Shown: positions 37,701 to 49,700 of the stretch, in pieces
How the letters are laid out: each line of letters opens with the position of its first letter
How positions within the stretch are numbered: the stretch's first letter is position 1
Assembly (NCBI GenBank): GCA_903813345.2
Contig: CAIIXF020000005.1
Span: forward strand, 494,001 to 558,000
Length of the DNA: 64,000 nucleotides
Reading direction: 5' to 3'
Source of the DNA: Owenia fusiformis
Lineage: Eukaryota > Annelida > Polychaeta > Sabellida > Oweniidae
Notes under the pieces: generated by a model
The model's database searches: none
What the model saw: only the letters and a program-made list of their open reading frames with translations
Told to the model about the DNA's origin: nothing
Program-made: the position numbers and the translations under genes

Positions 37701-40700
37701 TTTCAAGAGAAAATTTACAACTGAATTGCCAAATGAATAGGCGCAGTGCTTGGCAAAATATGTTAGGTCATCTCGTGTTTTTATTGAACTGATACCCTTT
37801 TAAGATATGAGATCTATTAAAAAAGGTGCATCATCACCAACGTGCAAAAGTCAATGTTTTTGCTATAAATCGGGCAACAATGGTCTACACGACCTGTAAT
37901 AAATAGGTATAAGGGACGTTATTATCACAATACAGTAGAACCTGTATATCTGAACACCTGGCTAATCCGAACACCTTCCAATTTGAACACTTTTTTTCTG
38001 TCCCATTTTTTCCTCCCATTGACTCCCATGTTAAATAAACCTTGAAATCTGAACACCCCCAAATCTGAACAGTGAACAACCAGATATGAAAAAGTGACCT
38101 GTCTCATATGAACATTTTTATCAGAAATCAAATGTCTAGACATTTCAATAATAGCCAGCCACATATCGAGTCAATGTTATAGTTGTTATTTATCTTTACA
38201 AATACATGTACAATGTAATCAAAGAACCAATACTGTCCTAATTAACTTACTTAGTCTCAGTGACATCCCTTATTTGTGGAAAACAACAGGATGATTTGAA
38301 AAGGTGTGAATACAGGAGTTAATTGGTTTATCATATTAGAAAGAACTGAATGTTTTATGTTTGGATTAAGAGAAAGGTGTGAATCAAGAAGATAATTGGT
38401 TTATCATTATTGGAAATTACCTGGATGTTTTCGATTTGGATTAAGAGAAAGGTGAGAATCTGGGAGATAATTGGTTTATCCTTATTGTAAATTAACTGGA
38501 TATTTTTGATTTGGATTATGAACAGGTCTAAGATGTGTTATATCCCATGGATCTGTTATGATAGCAAAGATTCAATCAGTAAATGTTTTATAATCACAAA
38601 GACAACACAGACCCAATTGCAGACAAGATTTCACGAGAAAGAGAAAAAATTCTTCATAATAACCTATCACTAAAATGCCTCCTACAAAGGGAGGATTATA
38701 CATCATCTCGAATGAATTCTCATGAAAAATTCTTTTTACTTGAAGAGGATATCTACTCAAATATTGCTAATGCTAAAAGTGCCAAAAAACAAACAACAAT
38801 GAAGGACTTTTTCAAGCAAAAGTAAAGCAGTGCTATATAACCATAATATGGGATAAGTCATTTGAGAAGCATAAGATTTTGTACAAGACTATCATATACT
38901 TATTCTGTCAGTGTATTACAAAGTTTTTGCCAAAATATAAGTTATTTTTACTAAAATAATGAAATTGTTCAAAATGTAAATAAACATAACATATAGGCTA
39001 TAGGCCTATTGTAGAATAAACTCATCAACAACATGTATTGTTTTCTGACTTAGTATTAAGTGTTCAATATAGTGGACTGAACAATGAAAATTCCCCCTCC
39101 TGCGATCAATAGTCAGAAACCCATGCCTCTCAATCGTTTCAAAAATTTACCCAACGTGTTCGTCTCTGTTAATTTATGGCATCCATACTTTTTTGAAAGG
39201 TAACACTTTGAGGTTCAATTTTCTGCCGGATGCCCTTGCAAACTCTCATTGGTTGCTCTGTATTGTAGCATTCCGTTACCATGGTTACGCATCTATAGAC
39301 ATCTTACCTTGGAATCTTAAATCATTTGTAGTTTTGTCATCATTTTGTCTATAGAAATGATATTGGTATCAAATTAAACCTAAAACAATTTCCCATATAA
39401 TTACGATATTCAATTATGCAAATTAGCTCATTTGCATAAATTGTGACGTCATAAATCCATTTTTGGTTCAGCATTTTCAAGTATAGCAATGTATCTTTAA
39501 GAACTGAAGCCGTACGGTAGAATTTCTTCAAGGTCATGACTTTTATTCTATGAGCAAAAGGTTTAAGCAACACAAAAGTGAAAACAGATTCAAAATTGGA
39601 TCAGAACTAACAAAGTTATTAAGCTTTCTAGGCAGCTACCATGAACGTTATCATTTAACAATTAACTTTAAACATCTTACCTTAGAATTGAAATGTTTGG
39701 TAGCTTTGTCATTATTTGGTCTATAGAGGAGATCTTGGTATCAAATTGATCCGAATTGAAAAACCGGTATGGTAACGATATTCAATTATGCAAATGAGCT
39801 AATTTGCATAAATCATGATGTCATCAATCTATTTTTGGTTCAGAACTTCCAAGTATAGCAACATATTTATTAGATCCGAGGTTGTATGGCGTAGTTTCTG
39901 CATTCTTTGTCATTTATTCTATGAGTGGAAGAGGTATGAGCAACATAAAAATGATTCAAAATTGAATTAGTATTAGCAAAGTAATTCAGCTTTTGAGACA
40001 GCTACTATGAACGATACTATTTGAAAATCATAAATAAAACACTAAAATAACAAAAATGAAACAAAGCTGATTCAAGCTTATTGAGTGAAAAATATATAGT
40101 TTCCATGTCACTGTATTAATTGGTCTATAGAAATGATACAGGTATTTGTAATTTTGACTATCATTGACAGGGGTCAAAACAGTTTTTTTGATTCATAGGC
40201 GTCAATCTATTTAAAAAGGCGAAACATCATGACTGCATGGTCAAACATAAATATTTGTGCTGCGATTCAAGCAGTGAACATCTACATGAATTTTTTAACT
40301 GATTTGCTTCATAGGCGTCAATCTATTTAAACATCATGAAAGGTCAAACATTAATATTTGTGCTGGGTTTCAAGCGTGAATATCTATATGACCTGTTTAT
40401 ACAAATTGATGACGTAATATCACAAAATGTATGTCATTGCTGTTTTTTATGTCACCATCAAAAGCGGTGACATATTATTATGGTCTCCATTTATTGAGAT
40501 GGCGTTTTGTTGAATTTTCTAGCAGAAATCGACTCCCCTTCATTCATTTTGTCAGATTATTGGCAGTGACATTAAAAATACAATTTTTATTACTAGGGTG
40601 TCTCAAAAAATGTACCCAAAGGTATATCAACAGCAAAGATAAATTAATCAATTTTTTCAGATATTTTTTGCATGGTAAATTTAGGAAAAGCATGTAAGTT

Positions 40701-43700
40701 TTCTCTCCAAATCTAAATTTTTAGGTCGGTCTTTGTCTTATTCCATGTGTTTAATTTAACCTCCTTACATTTCGATGAAAGACTGCATCCTTACTGCTAC
40801 ATTGTCTATCATATATGATAATGTTTCTGGTGGAATGTTTTGAATTTCCTTTTACATGTTGATCTCAAGTTGTTCTATGTCTCTTGGCTTGGGATAAGCA
40901 TAAACATGGTTCTTCAAGTCACCCCAGAGAAAATGTTTGGGGTGTCAAATGTGTTGAATAGGGCGGCCCTAACAATGTCTTTACACAGAGAGAAGAAACT
41001 GCTTTCATGAGAATTTTTGTGTGGTCCTTGCTGTACATGGAGGTACTCAAACTGTCTGGAACCACAGTGTTCTCATTTGTATATCATTCAGTCTCCGTAA
41101 CTCTGGCAGATGGAGCTCCATTATCAATTAACCGCTAAATCATTTGACGATAATTGACCTGGTTCTCTGTGATTGTTCTGCCATCTTCAACCTTGGGACT
41201 TCTTTCTTTGGGGTTATTTGAAGGAGCATTTTAAGCTAACCCCAAGCCAAAAGACCTGGAACAACATAAGGCCAACACCCAAAGAGAAAATCAAAACGTT
41301 CCACTTGAAACATTATCAAATGTAATGAACAATCTAGCAAAAGGATATAGGCTGTCATCGAAATATGAAATAAAAAGTAAAGGGTTAAATCATCAAAAAG
41401 GCAAGACTGAACTAAAAACTTTGTAATGGGGAGGAAACTTACATGCTTCAGACCATGCAAAAATATCTGAAAATATTGATTGGTTTATCTGTGCCATTAA
41501 TATTCTTTTGGGTACATTTTTGAGACACCTCATATTATTTATCATACCAAGCTATTATAGTTCATAGATAGTATTGCATTTTTATATTAAGTGTTAATGA
41601 AGCGTAGAAATGAATAGTGAGGACTTGTGTGAACCCAAGAGTTCCTACATCCAAGTGTTACTGATTTCCATGTGACTAACATCACCTTAATAGTGTAACT
41701 TTTTTTTGAACAAATTAACGATTTATCACCATGTCATCCATGTGACATTGATATCCGCGTTAACATCACCTATATGTCATTCATTCATGCTATAATCTTC
41801 ATGTACCATTATCCATGTCCGGAACCTATATGGCAGTGGTTGAGTTTTTCTTTTGTATCTATTTCAGTGGTGACTTTCATGACAGGGATGCTTTTATTCA
41901 ATGTATCCATCATCTTTGTCATGCACATTGATCTCCATGTTCACCTCACCAGTGTGATTTGACTCTCGAATATCATCTGTGTGACATTGATCTCCTGGTT
42001 TTTGATATAATCTGTTATATTGATTAGATCTTCAGAAACCCTTGTCTGAAAATAATTTAAATCCATGCAATGAAATAATATCTCTGCTCCCTAAACTACA
42101 TACTGTATGCTATTTTCATGCCATATTAAAGCTTCTAAACTATAAAAAGTATATTAAAATAGTTTGATTCAACCTCTGTCAATCATGCTACGTGATTAAC
42201 TCCTTTATTTTGCACCAAAATCTCATGTTGTTACTGTTCATAGATTTGTACATATTTTATATTTTGGAAACCTTTTAAAACAAGTTTAGATAATAAGTTC
42301 CATACCACACATACTTCCATTGGAGATGTAGGAAACCTATATATAGATATAGGAAGGGTTAGTTAAAGAGGCTCTATGCCATAGGATAATACATTCAAGA
42401 CCCCTCTGGACTTTTTTGCATAATGAGTTTCACCACATATATACCCATTTACTTACCAAAGAAGTAGTCCCAAATCCCCCCCTTTCAGTGTTAATTTTGC
42501 GATTGTGCTGGCTGATCTAATTATTTTCGAAGAAATTAATTCAATCTGAAGTTTGAATATACCAGGAAAGTCATCCTGTTATCTGATTGGTCGTTGAATC
42601 TATTTATCATAAACCTGATTGCCTGCCTGGTTCAAGGCGCTTGTGTGACTCAATGGGGATTCCCCTCGCTAGCCGAGGAATCGATTGTGTTTAATTCTGG
42701 AGTTTGGTTGTTCTGTTGATTATTTCCGATATTTCGGCAATAATATACCCAAAAGCTATTCTCAAGATATATCCATGGTATGTGAGATATTATATGAGCA
42801 ATAACAATAGGACATCATTGATTGTCTGGGGGAGAAACCTATGGCATAATGCATCTTTAAAGTCCTACGAATATCACTTCTTTTAAAGGGCATTTTTTCT
42901 TCGTGGCTATTTCAACAGACTTTAATTTCAGGATTACAAGTACTACTACTGAGCTCTTTGTATGGATATGGTTATCATTTTCCATTGCATATCAAAGAGG
43001 TTATACTTTGTAAAATTATAAAAAAACTACTTTTCAATTTGCTTCCTGAAGTACCTGTTGCTTATAGTCCATTTTCAGAAAAGCTATAACAAAAATCATT
43101 CTAAGGTTGAATCACCAAGGATTTTGAAGGTTACAAAATTCCCTTGAAGTAGTTGTCATATTAGTACCCTGTACCCTACCATCTGCCGGAAAGTATTCAC
43201 ACAGTTGCGTACACTGAGCTACAAGGCCTAAGTGTGACAGTTCCATCAAAGGAATGCATCCTGGAGGGTGTGATGTGACTCCCTCAATTCTTGACACATG
43301 TTCTAATGTTGACACTCTATCTGTATTTTGAATATAAAATGGTAATTAAGGTGTATTTAGCTTATGTTCAAATATCAACAAAATTTTGTTTTCAGCTTTT
43401 TCACATGTTAGAAATCAAATGAAACCAAGAACACTCCTCCATATAATTTCTGTAAATACTAATATGTATACTAGTCAACATATTATGTCAAAATAGCATA
43501 ATTAAAGCATTACTATGTATTTATATGAATCATTGACAGTGTATGGTAAATTATAAAATTGGATTTTAAAATACAGGATCGAGATCACACGATTTTGACC
43601 CCTGTGAATGATAGTCAAAATACATGTAACATCTCCACATACTTACATGTTCAGTTCAATGGAATAATATGAACAAGTCATGTACATTTTTACTCAATAA

Positions 43701-46700
43701 GATTGAAACAACAATGTTTGTTTCTTTTTTCGTTATTGTAAAACTTTTTATAATTGTCGTTCCCAGTAGCTGCCCCAAAAACTGAATAACTGCTAATTCT
43801 GATCCAATTCTGAATCTGTTGTCTCCTGAATGTTGCCTATATATCATCCACTCATCAAATAAAGGTCAAAACTATGCACACATTCTGTCATACGGGCTCA
43901 GTTCTAATAGGTATGTTGCTAAACTGGGATATTCTAAACAAAATAGATGGATGACGTCACAATTTATGCAAATTAGCTAGTTTGCATAATTGAACATTGT
44001 AATCGTACAGGAAATTTAATAAGGTCTAATTCGATACCAATGTCATTTCTATAGACCAAATAATGACAAAGCTACAAACATTTTAAACTTCCATAGTAAG
44101 ATGTCTGAATATAATTGTCAAATAATGACATTCACAGTAGCTTCCTCGAAAGTTTAATAACTTTGGTAATACTGATCCAATTTTGAATCTGTTTTCACTT
44201 TTATGTTGCTTATACCTTCTTCTTATAGACTAAAGGACCAAACTTTGCAGAAATTCTGACATATGGCCTCAATTCTAATAGATATGTTGCTATACTTGAA
44301 AATCCTGAATCAAAAATTGATTGATGACGTCACAATTTATGCAAATGAGCTAATTTGCATAATTGAATATCAATAGTTTATGGGAAATTTAATTTTGTTT
44401 AATTTGATACCAATATCATCTCTATAGACCAAATAATGACAAAGTTACAAATGATCTAAGATTCCAAGGTAAGATGTTTATAGATGCGTAACCATGGTAA
44501 CGGAATGCTACAATACAGAGCAACCAATGAGAGTTTGCAAGGGCATCCGGCAGCAAATTGAACCTCAAAGTGTTACCTTTCAAAAAAGTATGGATGCCAT
44601 AAATTAACAGAGACGAACACGTTGGGTAAATTTTTGAAACGATAGAGAGGCATGGGTTTCTGACTACAACAATATCCTCGAAATTTGAACACCTGCCAAT
44701 TTGAACGCTTTTGGCTGGTCCCATGGGTGTTCGGATTAGACAGGTTTTACTGTACTTATGACATTGCTCACTTTTTAAATTTAGTTTCCATGCGAGTATA
44801 CAAAAAATAATGGAAATAAATTAATTTGGGATGGAGGGGGAGGATCGGATGGAGGGGGGGATTTATATATCTTTACGATGGAACAAATTCACAAGAACTC
44901 ATGTATTTGAAAAAACTAAACTCAGTATGCCAGTTAGACACTGGATATTATATCTCTGGAGAATGAAAAATGGGAAAATTTGGAGTCATAAGAATAAATT
45001 CAAGTAGCATGTCTTATCATGTCTTATATACATGTGAGCCCCCCTCCATCAGATCCCCCCCCCTCCATCCCAAATTAATTTATTTCGATTATTTTTTGTG
45101 TAACACATGGAAACTAACTTTAAAAAGTGAGCAATGTCATTAGTATTGTGATAATAACGTCCCTTATACATGTACCTATTTATTACAGGTCGTGTAGACC
45201 ATTGTTGAACGATTTATAGCAAAAACATTGACTTTTGCACGTTGGTGATGATGCGCCTTTTTTAATAGATCTCATATTCTTCTAGAAAAAATGAAAGAAA
45301 TATTTGGACCCGATTTTCTAATCAATGAAACAAATTTTAAAATGCTACTGTCTTCGCAAAATATTACTGTTCAAAGGCATATTGGCCAATATGTTTACCA
45401 TTCTTTCCAAAATTTAGAGTAGACTACAATTACTGTGCTACACTGCTAATATCTTCTTTTTTATCTTTTATGCATCAAGTTTTATAGAAAGCCTGTAGCC
45501 TCATACTAATGATTATATGTTACATGTATAAAGTTTAGTTATAAATGTAGTCTAGCATTTAGTTAATAGTGTAGTATTGTCTTGTGTCAAGACAGCCTAG
45601 TTTGTACATAGACTAATGTGTCATGTTTTGATACAAAATGTCAATAAAAGAAATATATATATATTAAAAGGGTATCAGTTCAAAAAAAATACTACATGAC
45701 CTAACATATTTTGCCATGCACTGCACCAATTCATTTGGAAATTCGGTTTTAAATTTTTTCTTAAAAAAATAAATCTTCCTAATTTGTTGAGTTTTCTTGC
45801 AATAATCGCCTAATCACCCCTCCATCATTTTTGTACGAACACCAGGTGTGTTTCTAATTTCTATTGATGTAAGTGGAAATTCATGGCTAGGAACAATCAT
45901 CGAATTGATACTGTTAACGAATTAATTCAAGCCTCAGAATTGATAAGTTGATAAACAAACTTGTTTTACATCAACTCACACGAAAAAATCAGGGGGTTAC
46001 TCTAATTGTGTTTTTAGCAGACCCGAACTCTTAAAGTATTTACGAAGTTACAGGGGTCTGAAGCTTGCGAATGAGCGATAAATTGTGAAAACGAAAAAAT
46101 CCCATGTTAAATCGCCATAAGGATTTTCTCTGAATTTTCGGTCTCGATGCTCTAAAAAAATTATTTGTAGGAGTTATGCCATGGTACAGATACCACTGAA
46201 ATCAGCATAAAAAGATCTATAATTCTGTGTTTTCAGATTTTTAAATTGAAATCTCAATAAAAAATTAAATGCTAAAATAATTCCATTTTGCAAAAAATCC
46301 AAATGCACCATCTTAAATTGTGACATCACAAGGACACTATTTCATTTGCATATTCACATTTTTTTCCAAAAACATAAAGTATGGGTCTATACAGTGGAGG
46401 ACATAAAGAATTGCTATAGCTATGAAAATTACATGCTCTCACACATGTAATAAATTCCTACCTCAGTGTATTCAGTGCACTATTTTCTCCATCCTAGTAA
46501 GTCCAAATATAGTGGAATTTGTGTCAATAATGACAAATAAGAACTTAAACAGTTGAAGTGGATACTCACCTGTTAATGCCGACTCTTCAAATGTTGATGA
46601 GATTTTGGAGGCCGATTACGCTGCAAGGGAGGATAGGCTCCCAGAATGCAACACGTGAAACACATGCCAGCTTTTAAAATGCTGCTCCGCCATTTTGAAA

Positions 46701-49700
46701 CCTGTTACGAGTAAATAAGGTTAACTGATGTTGATGTGTGAGTCAATCCTCCTTGGATCACCACAAACATGGCGATTCATGAAAACATTCGTTCGATTTG
46801 GTAGGGATTTATCCATCATTTGCAGGTACATGTACTGTATGAAGCTTTGGATTCATTTATTGTGCTACTTAAACTGAACGGGAATTATTTTTCTACCACT
46901 TGGGAGAGTTAGAGACACGAAACTTAGAATTTAGCTCATCGTGACAACTTTTGAGGTTTAGTTTTGTCCCCCACTTTAGCCCTTCAAAATGATATTTAAC
47001 TTATTGTGTCTTACTTCATTTTCTTGCTTCTAGATTCATTTACAGTGGGGACAAATAATAAAACTCAACCCTCAAAAGTTGTCACAATGAGCTAAACTCT
47101 AAATTTCATGTCTCAAACTCTCCCAAGCTGTAGAAAAATAATTCCCATTCACCTTAAGTAGCACAATAAATGAATCCAAAGCTTCATACCTGCAAATGAT
47201 GGATAAATCCCTACCACATCGAATGAATGTTTTCATAAATCACCAATGTTTGTGATTCAAAGAGGATTGACTCCCAAAATGCAACATCAGGTAACTTTAT
47301 TTACTCGCTGACACGTGTCATGTTGCATTCTGGGAGCCAATCCACATTGGCGACGTAATCGGGCTCCAAAATCACCTCAACATTTGAAGAGTCGGCATTA
47401 ACATGTGAATGTTCAATTCAAATTTTTAAGTTCTTATTTGTCATTATGGACACAAATTCCACTATATCTGGACTTACTAGGATAGAGAAAATAGAGCACT
47501 GAATACACTGAGGTAAGAATTTATTACATGAGCGACAGCATGTAATTTCAATAGCTTTTGTAATTCTTTATGTCCCCCACTGTACATTTTATTTTTTCAT
47601 TTTTTCCTAAAATTGACCAGTCTTTAAGGAGTTAATTAGCCACTTGAATTAGCCTAGAAGTAGAATAGATCTAAGTTCTTCGCCAGCTATAATGTCACTC
47701 GACTTTTTTGTGATTTTGAATCACAGAAGGCATTCTGAAGTTTCAAATTGGCGCCATGTTTAATTTTTGGCATCCGCCTAATGTATATCATCATCATCAT
47801 GTTTAGGAGGGTAAGATTAGTCCTGTGTTGTCCTCCCTTCTGGTTTTATTATTTACATGGATTCTTATGGGCAGTTTTCAATTTCTTTGGTATTTTATTT
47901 CCCAAAGACGGTAGTGTGTGTAATTCAATGTGACGGTTGCACTAAAATTATTTTGAACATGGGCAAAAATACTAGTGTAGTGTGAACTGATCATCCTAGG
48001 TTCCCTGTGATCTTACATGTCTGGGTACTGGTAGTAGTAGGCGTCGACCTTTGCTTTGAAATCGTCTAATGTTAGGGCTGTAACTACGTTCTCTGGGAGG
48101 TTGTTCCAGTCGCCTACTGTACGTTGACTGAAGAATCCTCGTCTCAGGGCAAGGTTACATCTGGATTTGTAGAATTTCTGGCTGTGGCCTCTTGTGTTCG
48201 TATGACTTGGGGTAAAGAAATGGGATGGCTTTATCTTGTCTATGTCATTCATGATTTTATATACTTGTATGTCACTTACCTTTTATTGATTCTTTCATAA
48301 GTTTCATCAAAAACTCAGTTTGACCAGAGTAATCTGTCTCACCGCTCGAATTTTCTTGAAAAATGTTTATTTTCTAATCACCCGGATGTGCGGTTTACTT
48401 GGACTCGCCCAAAACGAGGGGTGTCAAACGCAAGATGGTAGAGATGCAGACATGTCGCCACTCTCAGAGAATCTATTCCATAATTTCAACATTACTATGC
48501 GGTTTTACAAGCGAAAAGGATAAGGGCAGGTTGTATATAGGACTGGACAAGATGAAAATAAATATTCTAAATAGATGACACCTCTTTCGAAATAAGATTA
48601 ACTGAACCTATCACATCACCGATTTCTTAGAAGAAATTACGTCAGAAAAACAAAAGCTCCATAGAGAATTTTCGCTTGAAATGTTGAAAAGCAAGCCCAG
48701 TTTTCTATGGGAATATACGGCAATTAACAGTTACGTGTACAATATTACCTAGTTCGATGGTGCATAAGTTAGGCGGTGGATCATTTTGTAAGTACGACAA
48801 TGTGAATTAATGCGACTGTTACTTTTTGGAAGGTTTTTTGCAAAAAAGTCGAGTGACATTTTCACAGAGACATGTAGCACTATGATATGAGATGAGCACT
48901 ATGATAGGCCCTATAGTAAAAGAAGTAATAAGGGGAATAACACTTCACTACTTCCGGGTTCTGTAAATGAAAAAATAAAAAAAAATATAAAAAAATATTT
49001 TTCATAGTTTAAGCTGGACTACGCTCCGAAACGCAATCTTGGGTTGTTTCGGGGGTGAACTTTATCATTTTGAGCTTAATGAAAGATTATAGAATGATGA
49101 ACAAATGGGGCAAATCTTGTGTAGAAATACTTACGATAAATGTGTCATTTCAAAGATTTTTCATTGAATTTGCTTCGATCAGAGCCGGCGATATGATTTT
49201 GGAAAGGTTTCTAAATGAAGAATGTGACGTCACTTCCGAATCATAGCATTCAAAATTAGTAGTGTTTAATTACTTCTACAACTCATAAATATTCGGTGGT
49301 GTAGCGGTAGAATCCTCGCTGAGCACGCGGGAGGCCCGGGTTCGAATCCCGCATTCGCCTTTTTATTTTTTTAACTAAATGATTGTTCTTTGATATTACG
49401 CAGAAAAAACTATTTTTATTTACATAAACTTTATATTAGAGCTTGAAAATGTAAAAACAATATATGTCAACATATTGCGTTTTGGAGCGATGTGCAGGTT
49501 TTACCTTATCGATCGATTTCTCCCTCAATTTTTCGTCGATTGATCTCTGGTTTGATCCAGTTGTAATACACACATACGCAATGGTATACGCTGTTCCAAT
49601 TGTACTATTATTGTTCAAAAATGTGTAAAAGCATACTAATTTTAAAAATACGACTGTTTGACGATTCTCTGCCGCCATCTTGAAATAATGACATAGTGAA

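Larger units (their letters stand above)
37933..44752. mobile_element. pogo/Tigger-like transposon, split by the second long-TIR element
   Basis: The ends CAGTAGAACCTGTATATCTG and TTAGACAGGTTTTACTG are inverted and flanked by TA on both sides (37931-37932, 44753-44754). The undamaged inverted arm of the host foldback reads CACAATACTAATGACATTG at the matching spot, showing a single TA before insertion. The interior contains about three 75-80-bp tandem units (38330-38520) and a transposase C-terminal relic. The 5.56-kb element at 39110 interrupts it. Confidence 0.82.
37617..45850. mobile_element. Foldback element expanded by nested insertions
   Basis: The left arm starts at CACGCCTGGTGATTGTAC and the right arm ends at GTACGAACACCAGGTGTG. 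The arms are inverted copies, with matching blocks such as ATCACCAACGTGCAAAAGTC (left, about 37835) and GACTTTTGCACGTTGGTGAT (right, about 45230), and AATTAATTT...CTCCATCC in the centre. TTTCT flanks both ends (37612-37616, 45851-45855), a possible 5-bp duplication. Without its passengers it would be about 1 kb. The left arm was broken by a Tigger-type insertion at 37933 and the right arm by a retroposed sequence at 45283. It lies in NDUFA5 intron 1. Confidence 0.8.

Noticed and set aside
37333-37740. 135-codon frame as a gene
   Set aside because: It straddles the border and left arm of the foldback element, and the same sequence in the inverted arm is not open.
38583-38825. Functional gene from the 80-codon frame
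   Set aside because: It resembles only the extreme C-terminus of pogo/Tigger transposases and lies inside the TIRs, so it is a relic.
25298-44666. Duplicate 5.5-kb blocks as an assembly artefact or segmental duplication
   Set aside because: Similarity stops exactly at the TIR ends and each copy has its own 3-bp target duplication (GTA, CAA), as expected of transposition.
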